Positions 52,872-63,383 of a stretch of 64,000 nucleotides of DNA are shown in pieces. The position numbers and the translations under genes were made by a program. Position 1 is the first letter of the stretch. Each line of letters opens with the position of its first letter. The notes beneath the pieces are model-generated. The model was given only the letters and a program-made list of their open reading frames with translations. It was not told where the DNA came from and searched no databases. This DNA is from Burkholderia anthina (GTDB taxonomy: Bacteria > Pseudomonadota > Gammaproteobacteria > Burkholderiales > Burkholderiaceae), in assembly GCF_902498995.1 (NCBI RefSeq), contig NZ_CABVLY010000001.1, positions 186,001 through 250,000 of the forward strand, read 5' to 3'.

Positions 52872-54422
52872 ATGAATCTATTCCGAGCCCTGCTGACGGT
52901 CAGCGGCTTCACGCTGCTGTCGCGCGTGACCGGACTGGCCCGCGAAACGCTGATCGCCCGTGCGTTCGGCGCCAGTCAATACACCGACGCGTTCTACGTC
53001 GCCTTCCGCATTCCGAACCTGCTGCGCCGCCTGTCCGCCGAAGGCGCGTTCTCCCAGGCGTTCGTGCCGATCCTTGCCGAGTTCAAGAACCAGCAAGGGC
53101 ACGATGCGACCAAGGCGCTCGTCGATGCGATGTCGACCGTGCTCGCATGGGCGCTCGCCGTGCTGTCGGTCCTCGGGATCGCCGGTGCGTCGTGGGTCGT
53201 GTTCGCGGTCGCGTCCGGCCTGCACACCGACGGGCAGGCGTTTCCGCTCGCGGTCACGATGACGCGGATCATGTTCCCGTACATCGTGTTCATTTCGCTG
53301 ACGACGCTCGCGTCCGGCGTGCTGAACACCTACAAGCGCTTCTCGCTGCCGGCTTTCGCGCCGGTGCTGCTGAACGTCGCGTTCATCGCCGCCGCCGTGT
53401 TCGTCGCGCCGCACATGAAGGTGCCCGTCTTCGCGCTCGCGTGGGCCGTGATCGTGGGCGGCGTGCTGCAGTTCCTCGTGCAGCTGCCGGCCCTGAAGAA
53501 GATCGACATGGTGCCGCTGATCGGGCTCAACCCGGTGCGTGCGCTGCGTCACCGCGGCGTGAAGCGCGTGCTCGCGAAGATGGTGCCCGCGACGTTCGCG
53601 GTGTCGGTCGCGCAACTGTCGCTGATCATCAACACCAACATCGCGTCGCGGCTCGGGCAGGGCGCGGTGTCGTGGATCAACTACGCCGACCGCCTGATGG
53701 AGTTCCCGACGGCGCTGCTTGGCGTCGCGCTCGGCACGATCCTGCTGCCGAGCCTGTCGAAGGCGCACGTCGACGCCGATACGCACGAATACTCGGCGCT
53801 GCTCGACTGGGGACTGCGCGTCACGTTCCTGCTCGCGGCGCCGAGCGCGCTCGCGCTGTTCTTCTTCGCGACGCCGCTCACCGCGACCCTGTTCAACTAC
53901 GGCAAGTTCGACGCGCATACCGTCACGATGGTCGCGCGCGCGCTCGCGACTTACGGGATCGGCCTCGTCGGCATCATCCTGATCAAGATCCTCGCGCCGG
54001 GCTTCTACGCGAAGCAGGACATCAAGACGCCGGTGAAGATCGCGATCGGCGTGCTGATCGTCACACAGATCTCGAACTACGTGTTCGTGCCGCTGATCGG
54101 CCATGCGGGCCTCACGCTGAGCATCGGCGTCGGCGCGTGCCTGAACTCGCTGCTGCTGTTCATCGGGCTGCGCAAGCGCGGCATCTACCAGCCGTCGCCG
54201 GGCTGGCTGCGCTTCTTCGTGCAACTGATCGGCGCGACGCTCGTGCTCGCGGGCCTGATGCACTGGTGCGCGATCAGCTTCGACTGGACCGGCATGCGCG
54301 CGCAGCCGCTCGACCGGATCGCGCTGATGGCCGCGTGCCTCGTGCTGTTCGCTGCACTATATTTCGGTATGTTGTGGGTAATGGGCTTCAAATACGCTTA
54401 CTTCAGAAGGCGCGCCAAGTGA
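52872..54422 (+). CDS. murJ: Lipid II flippase MurJ (MviN)
   Basis: This 516-residue, 14-helix membrane protein of the MOP superfamily flips lipid II for peptidoglycan. The N-terminal NLFRALLTVSGFTLLSRVTGLARETLIARAFGAS and AFYVAFRIPNLLRRLSAEGAFSQAFVP are the MurJ signature, with the essential Arg residues of the central cavity. The start chosen gives MNLFRALL; an upstream frame is unsupported. It overlaps the SirB1-family gene by 4 nt (GTGA). Confidence 0.95.
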   Translation: MNLFRALLTVSGFTLLSRVTGLARETLIARAFGASQYTDAFYVAFRIPNLLRRLSAEGAFSQAFVPILAEFKNQQGHDATKALVDAMSTVLAWALAVLSVLGIAGASWVVFAVASGLHTDGQAFPLAVTMTRIMFPYIVFISLTTLASGVLNTYKRFSLPAFAPVLLNVAFIAAAVFVAPHMKVPVFALAWAVIVGGVLQFLVQLPALKKIDMVPLIGLNPVRALRHRGVKRVLAKMVPATFAVSVAQLSLIINTNIASRLGQGAVSWINYADRLMEFPTALLGVALGTILLPSLSKAHVDADTHEYSALLDWGLRVTFLLAAPSALALFFFATPLTATLFNYGKFDAHTVTMVARALATYGIGLVGIILIKILAPGFYAKQDIKTPVKIAIGVLIVTQISNYVFVPLIGHAGLTLSIGVGACLNSLLLFIGLRKRGIYQPSPGWLRFFVQLIGATLVLAGLMHWCAISFDWTGMRAQPLDRIALMAACLVLFAALYFGMLWVMGFKYAYFRRRAK

Positions 54423-55273
54423 CGACCGCAATGACCCGCGTCCTCGACTACTTCAGCACGCTCGTGGCGGACGACGACAGTCTGCCCGTCACGGAAACCG
54501 CGCTGTCGCTCGCGCAGGACGCGTATCCCGACCTCGACCTGCAGGGCACGCTGGCCGAACTCGACATGCTGGCCGCGCGGCTGCGCCGCCGGCTCGCCGA
54601 CGACGCGGACCTGAAGGACCGCGTCGCCGCGCTCAACGAGTTCTTCTTTCGCGAACTCGGCTTCGCGTGCAATCACAACGATTACTACGACCCCGATAAC
54701 AGCCACCTGAACGCGGTGCTGAAGCGGCGGCGCGGGATTCCGATCTCGCTGTCGGTGCTGTATCTGGAGCTCGCCGAGCAGGTCGGCGTGCCGGCGCGCG
54801 GCGTATCGTTCCCCGGTCATTTCCTGCTGCGCGTGACGCTGCCGGACGGCGACCTGATCATCGACCCGACCAACGGCCATTCGCTGTCCGAAGCCGAGAT
54901 GGTCGAGATGCTCGAGCCGTACGTCGCGCGTGCGGCCGGCGCGGTCGACAGCGCGTTGCGCGCGCTGCTGCAGCCGGCCACGAGCCGCGAGATCATCGCG
55001 CGGATGCTGCGCAACCTGAAGACGATCTATCTGCAGACGGAACGCTGGCAGCGGCTGCTCGCGGTGCAGCAGCGGCTCGTGATCCTGCTGCCCGAGCAGC
55101 TCGACGAAGTGCGCGATCGCGGTTTCGCGTATGCGCGGCTCGACTACCTGCGCCCCGCGCTCGAGGATCTCGAGCAGTATCTCGGCGAACGGCCCGATGC
55201 GGACGACGCAACCGTCGTCGAATCGCAGGTGTCGGAGCTGCGCCAGCGGATGCAGCGCGACGACGAGGACTGA
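54419..55273 (+). CDS. SirB1-family protein (transglutaminase-like/TPR)
   Basis: This 284-residue SirB1/DUF family protein has a transglutaminase-like N-terminal part (FFRELGFACNHNDYYDPDNSHLNAVLKRRRGIPISLSVLYLELAEQVGVPARGVSFPGHFLLRV) and TPR-like helices in the last third. The function is unsettled. I chose GTG at 54419, which overlaps the murJ stop (GTGA) and has AGAAGG upstream; an ATG at 54431 would shorten it by 4 residues. The murJ-sirB1 pairing is common in betaproteobacteria. Confidence 0.88.
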   Translation: MTTAMTRVLDYFSTLVADDDSLPVTETALSLAQDAYPDLDLQGTLAELDMLAARLRRRLADDADLKDRVAALNEFFFRELGFACNHNDYYDPDNSHLNAVLKRRRGIPISLSVLYLELAEQVGVPARGVSFPGHFLLRVTLPDGDLIIDPTNGHSLSEAEMVEMLEPYVARAAGAVDSALRALLQPATSREIIARMLRNLKTIYLQTERWQRLLAVQQRLVILLPEQLDEVRDRGFAYARLDYLRPALEDLEQYLGERPDADDATVVESQVSELRQRMQRDDED

Positions 55274-55310
55274 GCCGCCCGCGGCCGTGCCGCAACCGGC
55301 AGCCGGAACG

Positions 55311-55335
55311 AAAACGCCCGCAATGCGGGCGTTTT
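55311..55335. terminator. Bidirectional terminator after SirB1 gene
   Basis: The 11-bp arms aaaacgcccgc and gcgggcgtttt flank a 3-nt loop between convergent genes, with short A- and T-runs. Confidence 0.85.
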
Positions 55336-55355
55336 GCATTTGCGTCGTCCAGCGC

Positions 55356-56114
55356 TTACTTCGGCTGCATCCGGATCGCGCCGTCGAGGCGGATCACTTC
55401 ACCGTTGAGCATCGGATTCTCGATGATCTGACGCACCAGCATCGCGTATTCGTCCGGCTTGCCGAGCCGTGGCGGGAACGGCACCATCGCGCCGAGCGCG
55501 TCCTGCACGTCCTTGGGCATGCCGAGCAGCATCGGCGTCTCGAACAGCCCCGGCGCGATCGTCATCACGCGGACGCCGCTGCGCGACAGGTCGCGCGCGA
55601 TCGGCAGCGTCATGCCCGCGACGCCGGCCTTCGATGCGGCATACGCAGCCTGGCCGATCTGCCCGTCGTACGCGGCGACCGATGCGGTGCTGACGATCAC
55701 GCCGCGCTCGCCTGCGTCGTTCGGCGCGGTCGCGGCCATCGCGGCGGCCGCGAGCCGGATCATGTTGAAGGTGCCGACCAGATTCACGCTGATCGTCTTC
55801 GCGAACACGTCGAGCGGATGCGGGCCGTCCTTGCCGACGGTTTTCGCGGCGGGCGCGATGCCCGCGCAGTTCACGAGGCCGCGCAGCGTGCCCGCGCGCG
55901 TCGCGGCGTCGACGGCCGCCTGCGCGTCGGTCTCGCTCGACACGTCGCAGCGCACGAAGACGCCGCCCAGTTCGTTCGCGAGCGCCGTGCCGGCCGTCTC
56001 GTTCAGGTCGGCGAGCACGACGTTGCCGCCTGCCTGCGCGAGCATGCGGGCCGTTCCCGCGCCGAGGCCCGATGCGCCGCCGGTGATCAGAAAGACGTTG
56101 CCGCGAATCTCCAT
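55356..56114 (-). CDS. SDR-family 3-hydroxyacyl-CoA dehydrogenase-like protein
   Basis: This 252-residue SDR has TGGASGLG for NAD binding, [15 protein letters not shown], and catalytic Ser in [13 protein letters not shown], then Tyr and Lys in YAASKAG. It resembles type-2 3-hydroxyacyl-CoA dehydrogenase (HSD17B10-like), which oxidises 2-methyl-3-hydroxybutyryl-CoA and short 3-hydroxyacyl-CoAs. The start gives [13 protein letters not shown], with GGAGACAGTC upstream. No fatty-acid oxidation partners are adjacent. Confidence 0.88.
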   Translation of the reverse strand: MEIRGNVFLITGGASGLGAGTARMLAQAGGNVVLADLNETAGTALANELGGVFVRCDVSSETDAQAAVDAATRAGTLRGLVNCAGIAPAAKTVGKDGPHPLDVFAKTISVNLVGTFNMIRLAAAAMAATAPNDAGERGVIVSTASVAAYDGQIGQAAYAASKAGVAGMTLPIARDLSRSGVRVMTIAPGLFETPMLLGMPKDVQDALGAMVPFPPRLGKPDEYAMLVRQIIENPMLNGEVIRLDGAIRMQPK

Positions 56115-56260
56115 GACTGTCTCCTTGGTGGGGCCGATGCCGGTCGATCGGCTGAAAGCCGGTGCGCGCCGCTGTCCAGCGCGCACGTATCCGGACGATT
56201 GTACGGGGCGTCATCGCGCGGCGGCCGGACAAGCACGGTCGTGCGAATCGCGGCCGGGCG

Positions 56261-56289
56261 AAAAAAAAGCCGCCCGGGAAGGGCGGCTT
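56261..56289 (-). terminator. Rho-independent terminator of adk
   Basis: On the minus strand the hairpin aagccgccc/gggcggctt is followed by eight T residues, 20 bp after the adk stop codon. The left side has no matching run, so it works leftward only. Confidence 0.9.
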
Positions 56290-56309
56290 GCGGGTGCGCG
56301 ACGCAGCGC

Positions 56310-57969
<1,660 letters not shown>

Positions 57970-58088
57970 CGGGGTTCAGCGGTGAGAAGGGCGGGGCGGG
58001 CGGCGCGTGGGAAGCGGGCCGCCCGGAAAAGCCCGGCGCGCGGCCGCGGACGGGCCGTGATCGTGCGCCGGTTCAGCGGCGCGGCGGT

Positions 58089-58292
58089 TTAGCTGCCGGC
58101 GGGGCCGGCCGGATCGACCGGCGTGCCCTCGACGGTCTGGCGCGCTTCGTCGACGAGCATCACGGGGATGCCGTCGCGGATCGGGTAGGCGAGCTTGTCC
58201 GCGTTGCAGATCAGCTCCTGCGCGGCGCGGTCATAGTGGAGCGGGCCTTTGCAGATAGGGCACACAAGAATTTCAAGCAGGCGAGCGTCCAC
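58089..58292 (-). CDS. Trm112-family small zinc-ribbon-like protein
   Basis: This 67-residue protein begins [21 protein letters not shown] at a GTG that follows GTGGAGAAACTCC. Trm112/UPF0434 proteins bind and stabilise methyltransferases. Only the first CPIC pair is present, and a second CxxC is missing (the later Cys is ELICNADKL), as usual for bacterial members. It overlaps lpxK by 20 nt, so it is translationally coupled to it. Confidence 0.9.
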   Translation of the reverse strand: MDARLLEILVCPICKGPLHYDRAAQELICNADKLAYPIRDGIPVMLVDEARQTVEGTPVDPAGPAGS

Positions 58293-59301
58293 GGAGTTTC
58301 TCCACAACGAGGGCAATGAGGCGAGGATCGAGCGCGGCTTCGACGGGGACGACCCACAGCCGAGCGTCGCGCCAGGAAGCGCCCAATTTTACTGCATCCT
58401 TCTCGGTGATCAGGATCGCATCGACCGCGTCGTCGACGAATGGATTGTCGGCGAACGCGTAATGGTCGGGCAGCGCGCGCGTCGCCGGCGCGAGGCCGGC
58501 CGCGCGCAGGGTCGCGAAGAAGCGCTCCGGCGCGCCGATGCCGGCCGCGGCGAGCACGCGCTCGTTCGCGAACTGCGACAGCGGGCGGCGCCGCGCCGGC
58601 TGGTCGAGGTGCCACGCGGCGCCCGGCGTCAGCGCGAGCGCATACGTGTCGGGCCACGGCGGCAGCGCGCCGCTGTACGGATCGTTGACGAGCGTCGCGT
58701 CGCGGCGGCGCGACAGCGGCTCGCGCAGCGGGCCGGCCGGCAGCAGGAAGCCGTTGCCGCCGAGCCGGTGGTCGAACACGACGAGCTCGACCGTGCGGGC
58801 GAGGCGATAGTGCTGCAGGCCGTCGTCGCTGACGATCACGTCGACGTCCGGGTGCGCGGCGCGCAGCGCCTGCGCGGCCGCGACGCGGTCGGGGCAGACC
58901 CAGACCGGCGCGCCGGTGCGGCGCGCGATCAGCAGCGGTTCGTCGCCGGCCGCGCCCGGGCGCGACGCGGGCGTGACGGCGGTCGGCGCCTTCACGTTCG
59001 CGCCGTAGCCGCGTGACACGACGCCCGGCGTGAAGCCGGCCGCGCGCAGCGCATCGACGAGCGCGATCACGGTCGGCGTCTTGCCGGTGCCGCCGACGGT
59101 CACGTTGCCGACCACGACGACGGGCACGCCGACGTCGACCGGCTGTTTCCAGCCCTGCGCATAGGCGGTGCGCCGCAGCGCCGCGCACAGACCGAATACG
59201 CATGCGAACGGCGTGAGCGCCCAGGCGAGCGCACCGCGTCGCTGCCATTCGCGTGTCAGGTGCGCTTCGAGCCGCGCGAGCGGGCCGCCGGGCGCGCTCA
59301 T
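58273..59301 (-). CDS. lpxK: Tetraacyldisaccharide 4'-kinase LpxK
   Basis: This 342-residue inner-membrane kinase phosphorylates the 4' position of the lipid A precursor. The N-terminal membrane helix ([18 protein letters not shown]) is followed by P-loop [11 protein letters not shown] at residues 65-75 and [11 protein letters not shown]. The start gives [23 protein letters not shown]; a longer frame upstream is unsupported. It leads the leftward lpxK-trm112-kdsB-adk run. Confidence 0.95.
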   Translation of the reverse strand: MSAPGGPLARLEAHLTREWQRRGALAWALTPFACVFGLCAALRRTAYAQGWKQPVDVGVPVVVVGNVTVGGTGKTPTVIALVDALRAAGFTPGVVSRGYGANVKAPTAVTPASRPGAAGDEPLLIARRTGAPVWVCPDRVAAAQALRAAHPDVDVIVSDDGLQHYRLARTVELVVFDHRLGGNGFLLPAGPLREPLSRRRDATLVNDPYSGALPPWPDTYALALTPGAAWHLDQPARRRPLSQFANERVLAAAGIGAPERFFATLRAAGLAPATRALPDHYAFADNPFVDDAVDAILITEKDAVKLGASWRDARLWVVPVEAALDPRLIALVVEKLRGRSPA

Positions 59302-59751
59302 CGGGCCGGGCGCGGCGCGTCGTGCGCCGCGGCGTGGGACGGATTCGTCAAGGCGGATTCTCCGTTGGGCGGCGCATGCCGCAAGGTCTTCGGAAGGCGG
59401 CACTCTAGCGCGTCGCACGCGGGCGCGGCAAGCGCGGCCGGGCGGTGGCCTCGATGGGGCCGGATCGGCACGGCTTGTGGATAACTCTGTGAAAAACTCC
59501 CCGCCCGTTCGCGTCAAACGCCCGCCCGGCGGGCATCGAATCGGATGCGTATCTTTCCGTAAGGTTTAAAAATTCATAAAAATCAATGTGTTACATCAAA
59601 TCGTCTGTTTTTTGGCGCGGTTTTTAAGCGTTTTGAGTGGACGATTGCCAGAGTGTGGACACATTCCGCGCCGCGCGGCGCAGACGGCCGGTGCTGGACG
59701 TCGCGCGCGTGTCGGACTATCGTGTCGCCGCCAGCATTCATCCGACCGCCC
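59302..59751. other. Divergent lpxK/xseA intergenic region
   Basis: This 450-bp gap contains a strikingly AT-rich 60-bp island (about 59555-59640) in GC-rich surroundings and a gtggataactctgtgaaaa patch at 59474-59493. It should hold the lpxK and xseA promoters, but no hexamer pair is convincing. I see no gene. Confidence 0.55.
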
Positions 59752-61134
59752 ATGTCTTTCGACTCTCCTTTTTCCGCTCCCGGCGCGACTCGCGGCGGCG
59801 ACGAAGTGATTCCCGTTTCGGCGCTCAACCGTGCAATTTCGACGATGCTCGAGCGCTCGTTTCCGCTGCTGTGGATTTCGGGCGAAGTGTCGAACTTCAT
59901 GCGCGCCGCGAGCGGCCACTGGTATTTCTCGATCAAGGACCAGCAGGCGCAGATGCGCTGCGTGATGTTCCGCGGCCGCGCGCAGTACGCGGAATTCACG
60001 CCGCGCGAAGGCGACCGGATCGAGGTGCGCGCGGTCGTCACGATGTACGAGCCGCGCGGCGAGGTGCAGCTCAACGTCGAGGCGGTGCGGCGCACCGGGC
60101 AGGGGCGCCTGTACGAGGCGTTCCTGCGCCTGAAGGCCCAGCTCGAAGCCGAAGGGCTGTTCGCGCCGGAGCGCAAGCGTCAGTTGCCGACCCATCCTCG
60201 CGCGATCGGCATCGTCACGTCGCTGCAGGCAGCCGCCTTGCGCGACGTGCTGACCACGCTCGCGCGCCGCGCGCCGCACATTCCGGTGATCGTCTATCCG
60301 GCGCCCGTGCAGGGCGCGGGCTCGGCCGAGAAGCTCGTGGCGGCCGTGCAGGCGGCGAACGCGCGGCGCGAGGTCGACGTGCTGCTCGTCTGCCGCGGCG
60401 GCGGCTCGATCGAGGATCTGTGGTCGTTCAACGACGAAGCGCTCGCGCGTGCGATTGCCGCGAGCGAGTTGCCGGTCGTCAGCGGCGTCGGCCACGAAAC
60501 CGATTTCACGATCGCGGACTTCGCGGCCGACCTGCGCGCGCCGACGCCGACCGGCGCGGCCGAGCTCGCGAGTCCGCAGCGCGCATTGCTGCTGCGCGAG
60601 GTCGCCGACCGGCAACGCGCGCTGGCGCGCAGCCTCGAGCGCGGGCTCGAGCAACGCGCGCAGCAGCTCGACTGGCTCGCGCGGCGGCTCGTCAGCCCGG
60701 CCGAACGGTTGAAGCGGCAGCGCACGCATGTCGAGCAGCTCGCCGTGCGGCTTGCGTCGGCGGCGTCGCGGCCGGTGCGCGACGCACGGGCGCGGTTCGC
60801 GCTCGCGCAGCTGCGCTGGCAGCGCGCGCGGCCCGATCCGGCGCTCGCGCGTCACGCGCTCGCGGGGCTGTCGCAACGTCTCGCGGTCGCGCTGCAGCGT
60901 CGTTACGAGCGCGATACCGCGCGGGTGTCGGCATGTGCGGCGCGGCTCGAGGTGCTGAGCCCGCAGCGCACGCTGGAGCGCGGCTATGCGGCGCTGATCG
61001 ACGCGCAGACCGGCCGCGCGGTGCGTGCGCCGAGCGCGTTGAAGCCGCAGCGCCGCCTGACCGTGCATCTCGCCGAAGGCTCGGCCGACGTGTCGCTCGC
61101 CGACGTGCAACCGCGACTCACCGACACGATCTGA
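59752..61134 (+). CDS. xseA: Exodeoxyribonuclease VII large subunit
   Basis: This 460-residue nuclease subunit, with XseB, degrades single-stranded DNA. The N-terminal OB fold ([29 protein letters not shown]...GHWYFSIKD) is followed by the catalytic domain with [39 protein letters not shown] and [27 protein letters not shown], then a long coiled-coil. I chose MSFDSPF at 59752; the longer frame begins in the AT-poor leader. Confidence 0.96.
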   Translation: MSFDSPFSAPGATRGGDEVIPVSALNRAISTMLERSFPLLWISGEVSNFMRAASGHWYFSIKDQQAQMRCVMFRGRAQYAEFTPREGDRIEVRAVVTMYEPRGEVQLNVEAVRRTGQGRLYEAFLRLKAQLEAEGLFAPERKRQLPTHPRAIGIVTSLQAAALRDVLTTLARRAPHIPVIVYPAPVQGAGSAEKLVAAVQAANARREVDVLLVCRGGGSIEDLWSFNDEALARAIAASELPVVSGVGHETDFTIADFAADLRAPTPTGAAELASPQRALLLREVADRQRALARSLERGLEQRAQQLDWLARRLVSPAERLKRQRTHVEQLAVRLASAASRPVRDARARFALAQLRWQRARPDPALARHALAGLSQRLAVALQRRYERDTARVSACAARLEVLSPQRTLERGYAALIDAQTGRAVRAPSALKPQRRLTVHLAEGSADVSLADVQPRLTDTI

Positions 61135-61282
61135 CGGCCACCGCGTAAGCGAAACGAAGGTTGCCTGCCGGGTGCGCCCGCCGCATCCGGCGCGGGAACG
61201 CATGCTGCGCGACGTCGTCTCGTCCTGCCGGACGAAGCGCCAGCGTCGATTTTCGGCATACCGCGGATAAATGCCCGTGAGT

Positions 61283-61311
61283 TTGCGGGGATATTCGGAC
61301 TCGCCTACAAT
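61283..61311 (+). promoter_or_regulatory. Candidate sodB promoter
   Basis: TTGCGG (61283-61288) and TACAAT (61306-61311) are separated by 17 bp, 57 bp before the sodB ATG. An ACGAAGGA ribosome site precedes the ATG. Confidence 0.55.
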
Positions 61312-61367
61312 CGGACGCTCGGCAGCATTCAACACAGCCTCCCCACATACTCAACGAAGGAATCGCC

Positions 61368-61946
61368 ATGGCTCATACGCTCCCGCCGCTCCCGTACGCT
61401 GAAGACGCACTCGCGCCGACCATCTCGCTCGAGACGATCCAGTACCACTACGGCAAGCACCACCAGGCTTATGTGACGAACCTGAACAATCTGATTCCGG
61501 GCACGGAATTCGAAAACCTGTCGCTGGAAGAGATCGTCAAGAAGTCGTCGGGCGGCATCTTCAACAACGCCGCGCAAATCTGGAACCACACGTTCTTCTG
61601 GAACAGCCTGTCGCCGAACGGCGGCGGCGCACCGACGGGCGCGCTGGGCGACGCGATCAACGCGAAGTGGGGTTCGTACGACGCGTTCAAGGAAGCGTTC
61701 ACGAAGGCCGCAGTCGGCACGTTCGGTTCGGGCTGGGCATGGCTCGTGAAGAAGGCCGACGGTTCGCTCGACATCGTGTCGACGAGCAACGCCGCGACGC
61801 CGCTGACGACCGCCGACAAGGCGCTGCTGACGATCGACGTGTGGGAACACGCGTACTACATCGACTACCGCAACGCGCGTCCGAAGTTCGTCGAAGCGTT
61901 CTGGAACATCGTGAACTGGGACTTCGCGGCGAAGAACTTCGCGTAA
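61368..61946 (+). CDS. sodB: Superoxide dismutase (Fe)
   Basis: This 192-residue Fe/Mn-type SOD has metal ligands His27, His74, Asp157 and His161 ([13 protein letters not shown]). [22 protein letters not shown] is the iron-type stretch with the Gln at 70 that hydrogen-bonds the solvent ligand. The family usual length is 192-193. It is cytoplasmic, with no signal. Confidence 0.97.
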   Translation: MAHTLPPLPYAEDALAPTISLETIQYHYGKHHQAYVTNLNNLIPGTEFENLSLEEIVKKSSGGIFNNAAQIWNHTFFWNSLSPNGGGAPTGALGDAINAKWGSYDAFKEAFTKAAVGTFGSGWAWLVKKADGSLDIVSTSNAATPLTTADKALLTIDVWEHAYYIDYRNARPKFVEAFWNIVNWDFAAKNFA

Positions 61947-61986
61947 GCTCCCGGCGTCCGCGCGCCATCGCGGCGCGCGACACTGC

Positions 61987-62013
61987 AAAAAGCCCTCGTC
62001 ACGAGGGCTTTTT
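61987..62013. terminator. Bidirectional terminator between sodB and chrA
   Basis: Perfect 13-bp arms aaaaagccctcgt and acgagggcttttt surround one base, with A- and T-runs on both sides for convergent genes. Confidence 0.92.
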
Positions 62014-62054
62014 TGTTTCTGCCGGATGCCGATGAATCGGCGGCATCCAGCGGA

Positions 62055-63305
62055 TCACGCAATCATCCCCGACGCCCAGCCGAGCGCGGCACTCGCGATC
62101 ACGACGGCCCACGGCGGCACGCGCCAGAACACGAGCGCGACGAACGCGACGAGCGCGGCCGCGAAATCGCGCGGCGACCCGATCGTGTCGTTCCACACCG
62201 GGTGATAGAGCGCGGCGACCAGCAGCCCGACCACGGCCGCATTCACGCCCGCGAGCGCGGCCTGCATCCGCGTGCTGCGGCGCAGGCGCTCCCAGAACGG
62301 CGCGGTGCCCGCGACGAGCAGGAACGACGGCGCGAAGATCGACACGAGTGCGATCGCCCCGCCGAGCCAGCCGTTCGGTGCGTCGCGCAGCGACGCGCCG
62401 AGGAACGCCGAGAACGTGAAAAGCGGCCCCGGCACGGCCTGCGCGGCGCCGTAGCCGGCGAGGAAAGCCGAATCGCCGACCCAGCCCGGCGCGACCACGG
62501 CCGCCTGCAGCAGCGGCAGCACGACGTGCCCGCCGCCGAACACCAGCGCGCCGGTGCGAAAGAACGCGTCGACGACCGCGAGCGTGCGCGAATCGAGTGC
62601 GCGAGCCATGAACGGCAGCACGACGAGCAGCGCGGCGAACAGCACGAGCCATAGCACGCCCGCGCGATGCGACACATGCAGCGGCAACGGATCGTGCGCG
62701 CCGCGCTCGGGTTGCGGCAACAGCACGAGGCCGGCCGCGCCCGCCGCGACGATCACCGCGACCTGCAGCCAGGCGGCCGGCACGAGCAGCGCGATGCAGG
62801 CCGCGGCCGCCATCAGCGTGACGCGGCGCGCATCCGGGCACAGCGTGCGCGCCATGCCCCACACCGCCTGCGCGATCACCGCGACCGACACGATGCGCAG
62901 CCCGTGCAGCGCGCCGGCCGCGACCGGCATGCCCGTCGCATGCACGCCTAGCGCGAACAGCATCATCAGCAGCGCCGACGGCAGCGTGAAGCCGAGCCAC
63001 GCGGCGAACATCCCCGCATAGCCCGCGCGCGACAGCCCGATCGCCATTCCGACCTGGCTGCTGGCCGGCCCCGGCAGGAACTGGCACAGCCCGACGAGAT
63101 CCGCGTAGGCGCGCTCGGTCAGCCAGCCGCGCCGCGTGACGAATGCATCGCGGAAGTAGCCGAGATGCGCGACGGGGCCGCCGAACGACGTGAGGCCGAG
63201 CCGCAGGAACGCGACGAACACGGGCCATACGTGGCGGGAAGGAGCGGAGACGGTCGACGTGTTCAAGGGGGCAGTGGGGACGAGCAAGGGCGAGCGAGCC
63301 GCCAC
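62055..63305 (-). CDS. chrA: Chromate transporter ChrA
   Basis: This 416-residue CHR-family membrane protein of the long, two-domain type has FLRLGLTSFGGPVAHLGYFRDAFVTRRGWLTERAYADLVGLCQFLPGPASSQVGMAIGLSRAGYAG in the first half and FFRTGALVFGGGHVVLPLL...GYGAAQAVPGPLFTFSAFLG in the second. It would export chromate, giving resistance. The Crp/Fnr-type gene lies upstream in the same direction. An 8-bp tandem repeat lies 33-64 bp before its start. Confidence 0.93.
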   Translation of the reverse strand: MAARSPLLVPTAPLNTSTVSAPSRHVWPVFVAFLRLGLTSFGGPVAHLGYFRDAFVTRRGWLTERAYADLVGLCQFLPGPASSQVGMAIGLSRAGYAGMFAAWLGFTLPSALLMMLFALGVHATGMPVAAGALHGLRIVSVAVIAQAVWGMARTLCPDARRVTLMAAAACIALLVPAAWLQVAVIVAAGAAGLVLLPQPERGAHDPLPLHVSHRAGVLWLVLFAALLVVLPFMARALDSRTLAVVDAFFRTGALVFGGGHVVLPLLQAAVVAPGWVGDSAFLAGYGAAQAVPGPLFTFSAFLGASLRDAPNGWLGGAIALVSIFAPSFLLVAGTAPFWERLRRSTRMQAALAGVNAAVVGLLVAALYHPVWNDTIGSPRDFAAALVAFVALVFWRVPPWAVVIASAALGWASGMIA

Positions 63306-63337
63306 GATAGCGCAACGGCGTGACGCCGGGAATGCGA

Positions 63338-63369
63338 CGTTGCGGCGTTGCGGCGTTGCGGCGTTGCGG
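63338..63369. repeat. Four tandem copies of cgttgcgg upstream of chrA
   Basis: The 8-bp unit cgttgcgg is repeated four times without interruption. It sits in the 78-bp gap between chrA and the Crp/Fnr gene, in the likely promoter or leader of chrA. Confidence 0.85.
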
Positions 63370-63383
63370 CGATTGCGCGGGCG

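Noticed and set aside
59596..61335. Minus-strand frame of about 580 codons opposite xseA
   Set aside because: Composition is that of an antisense shadow, while xseA is intact on the plus strand.
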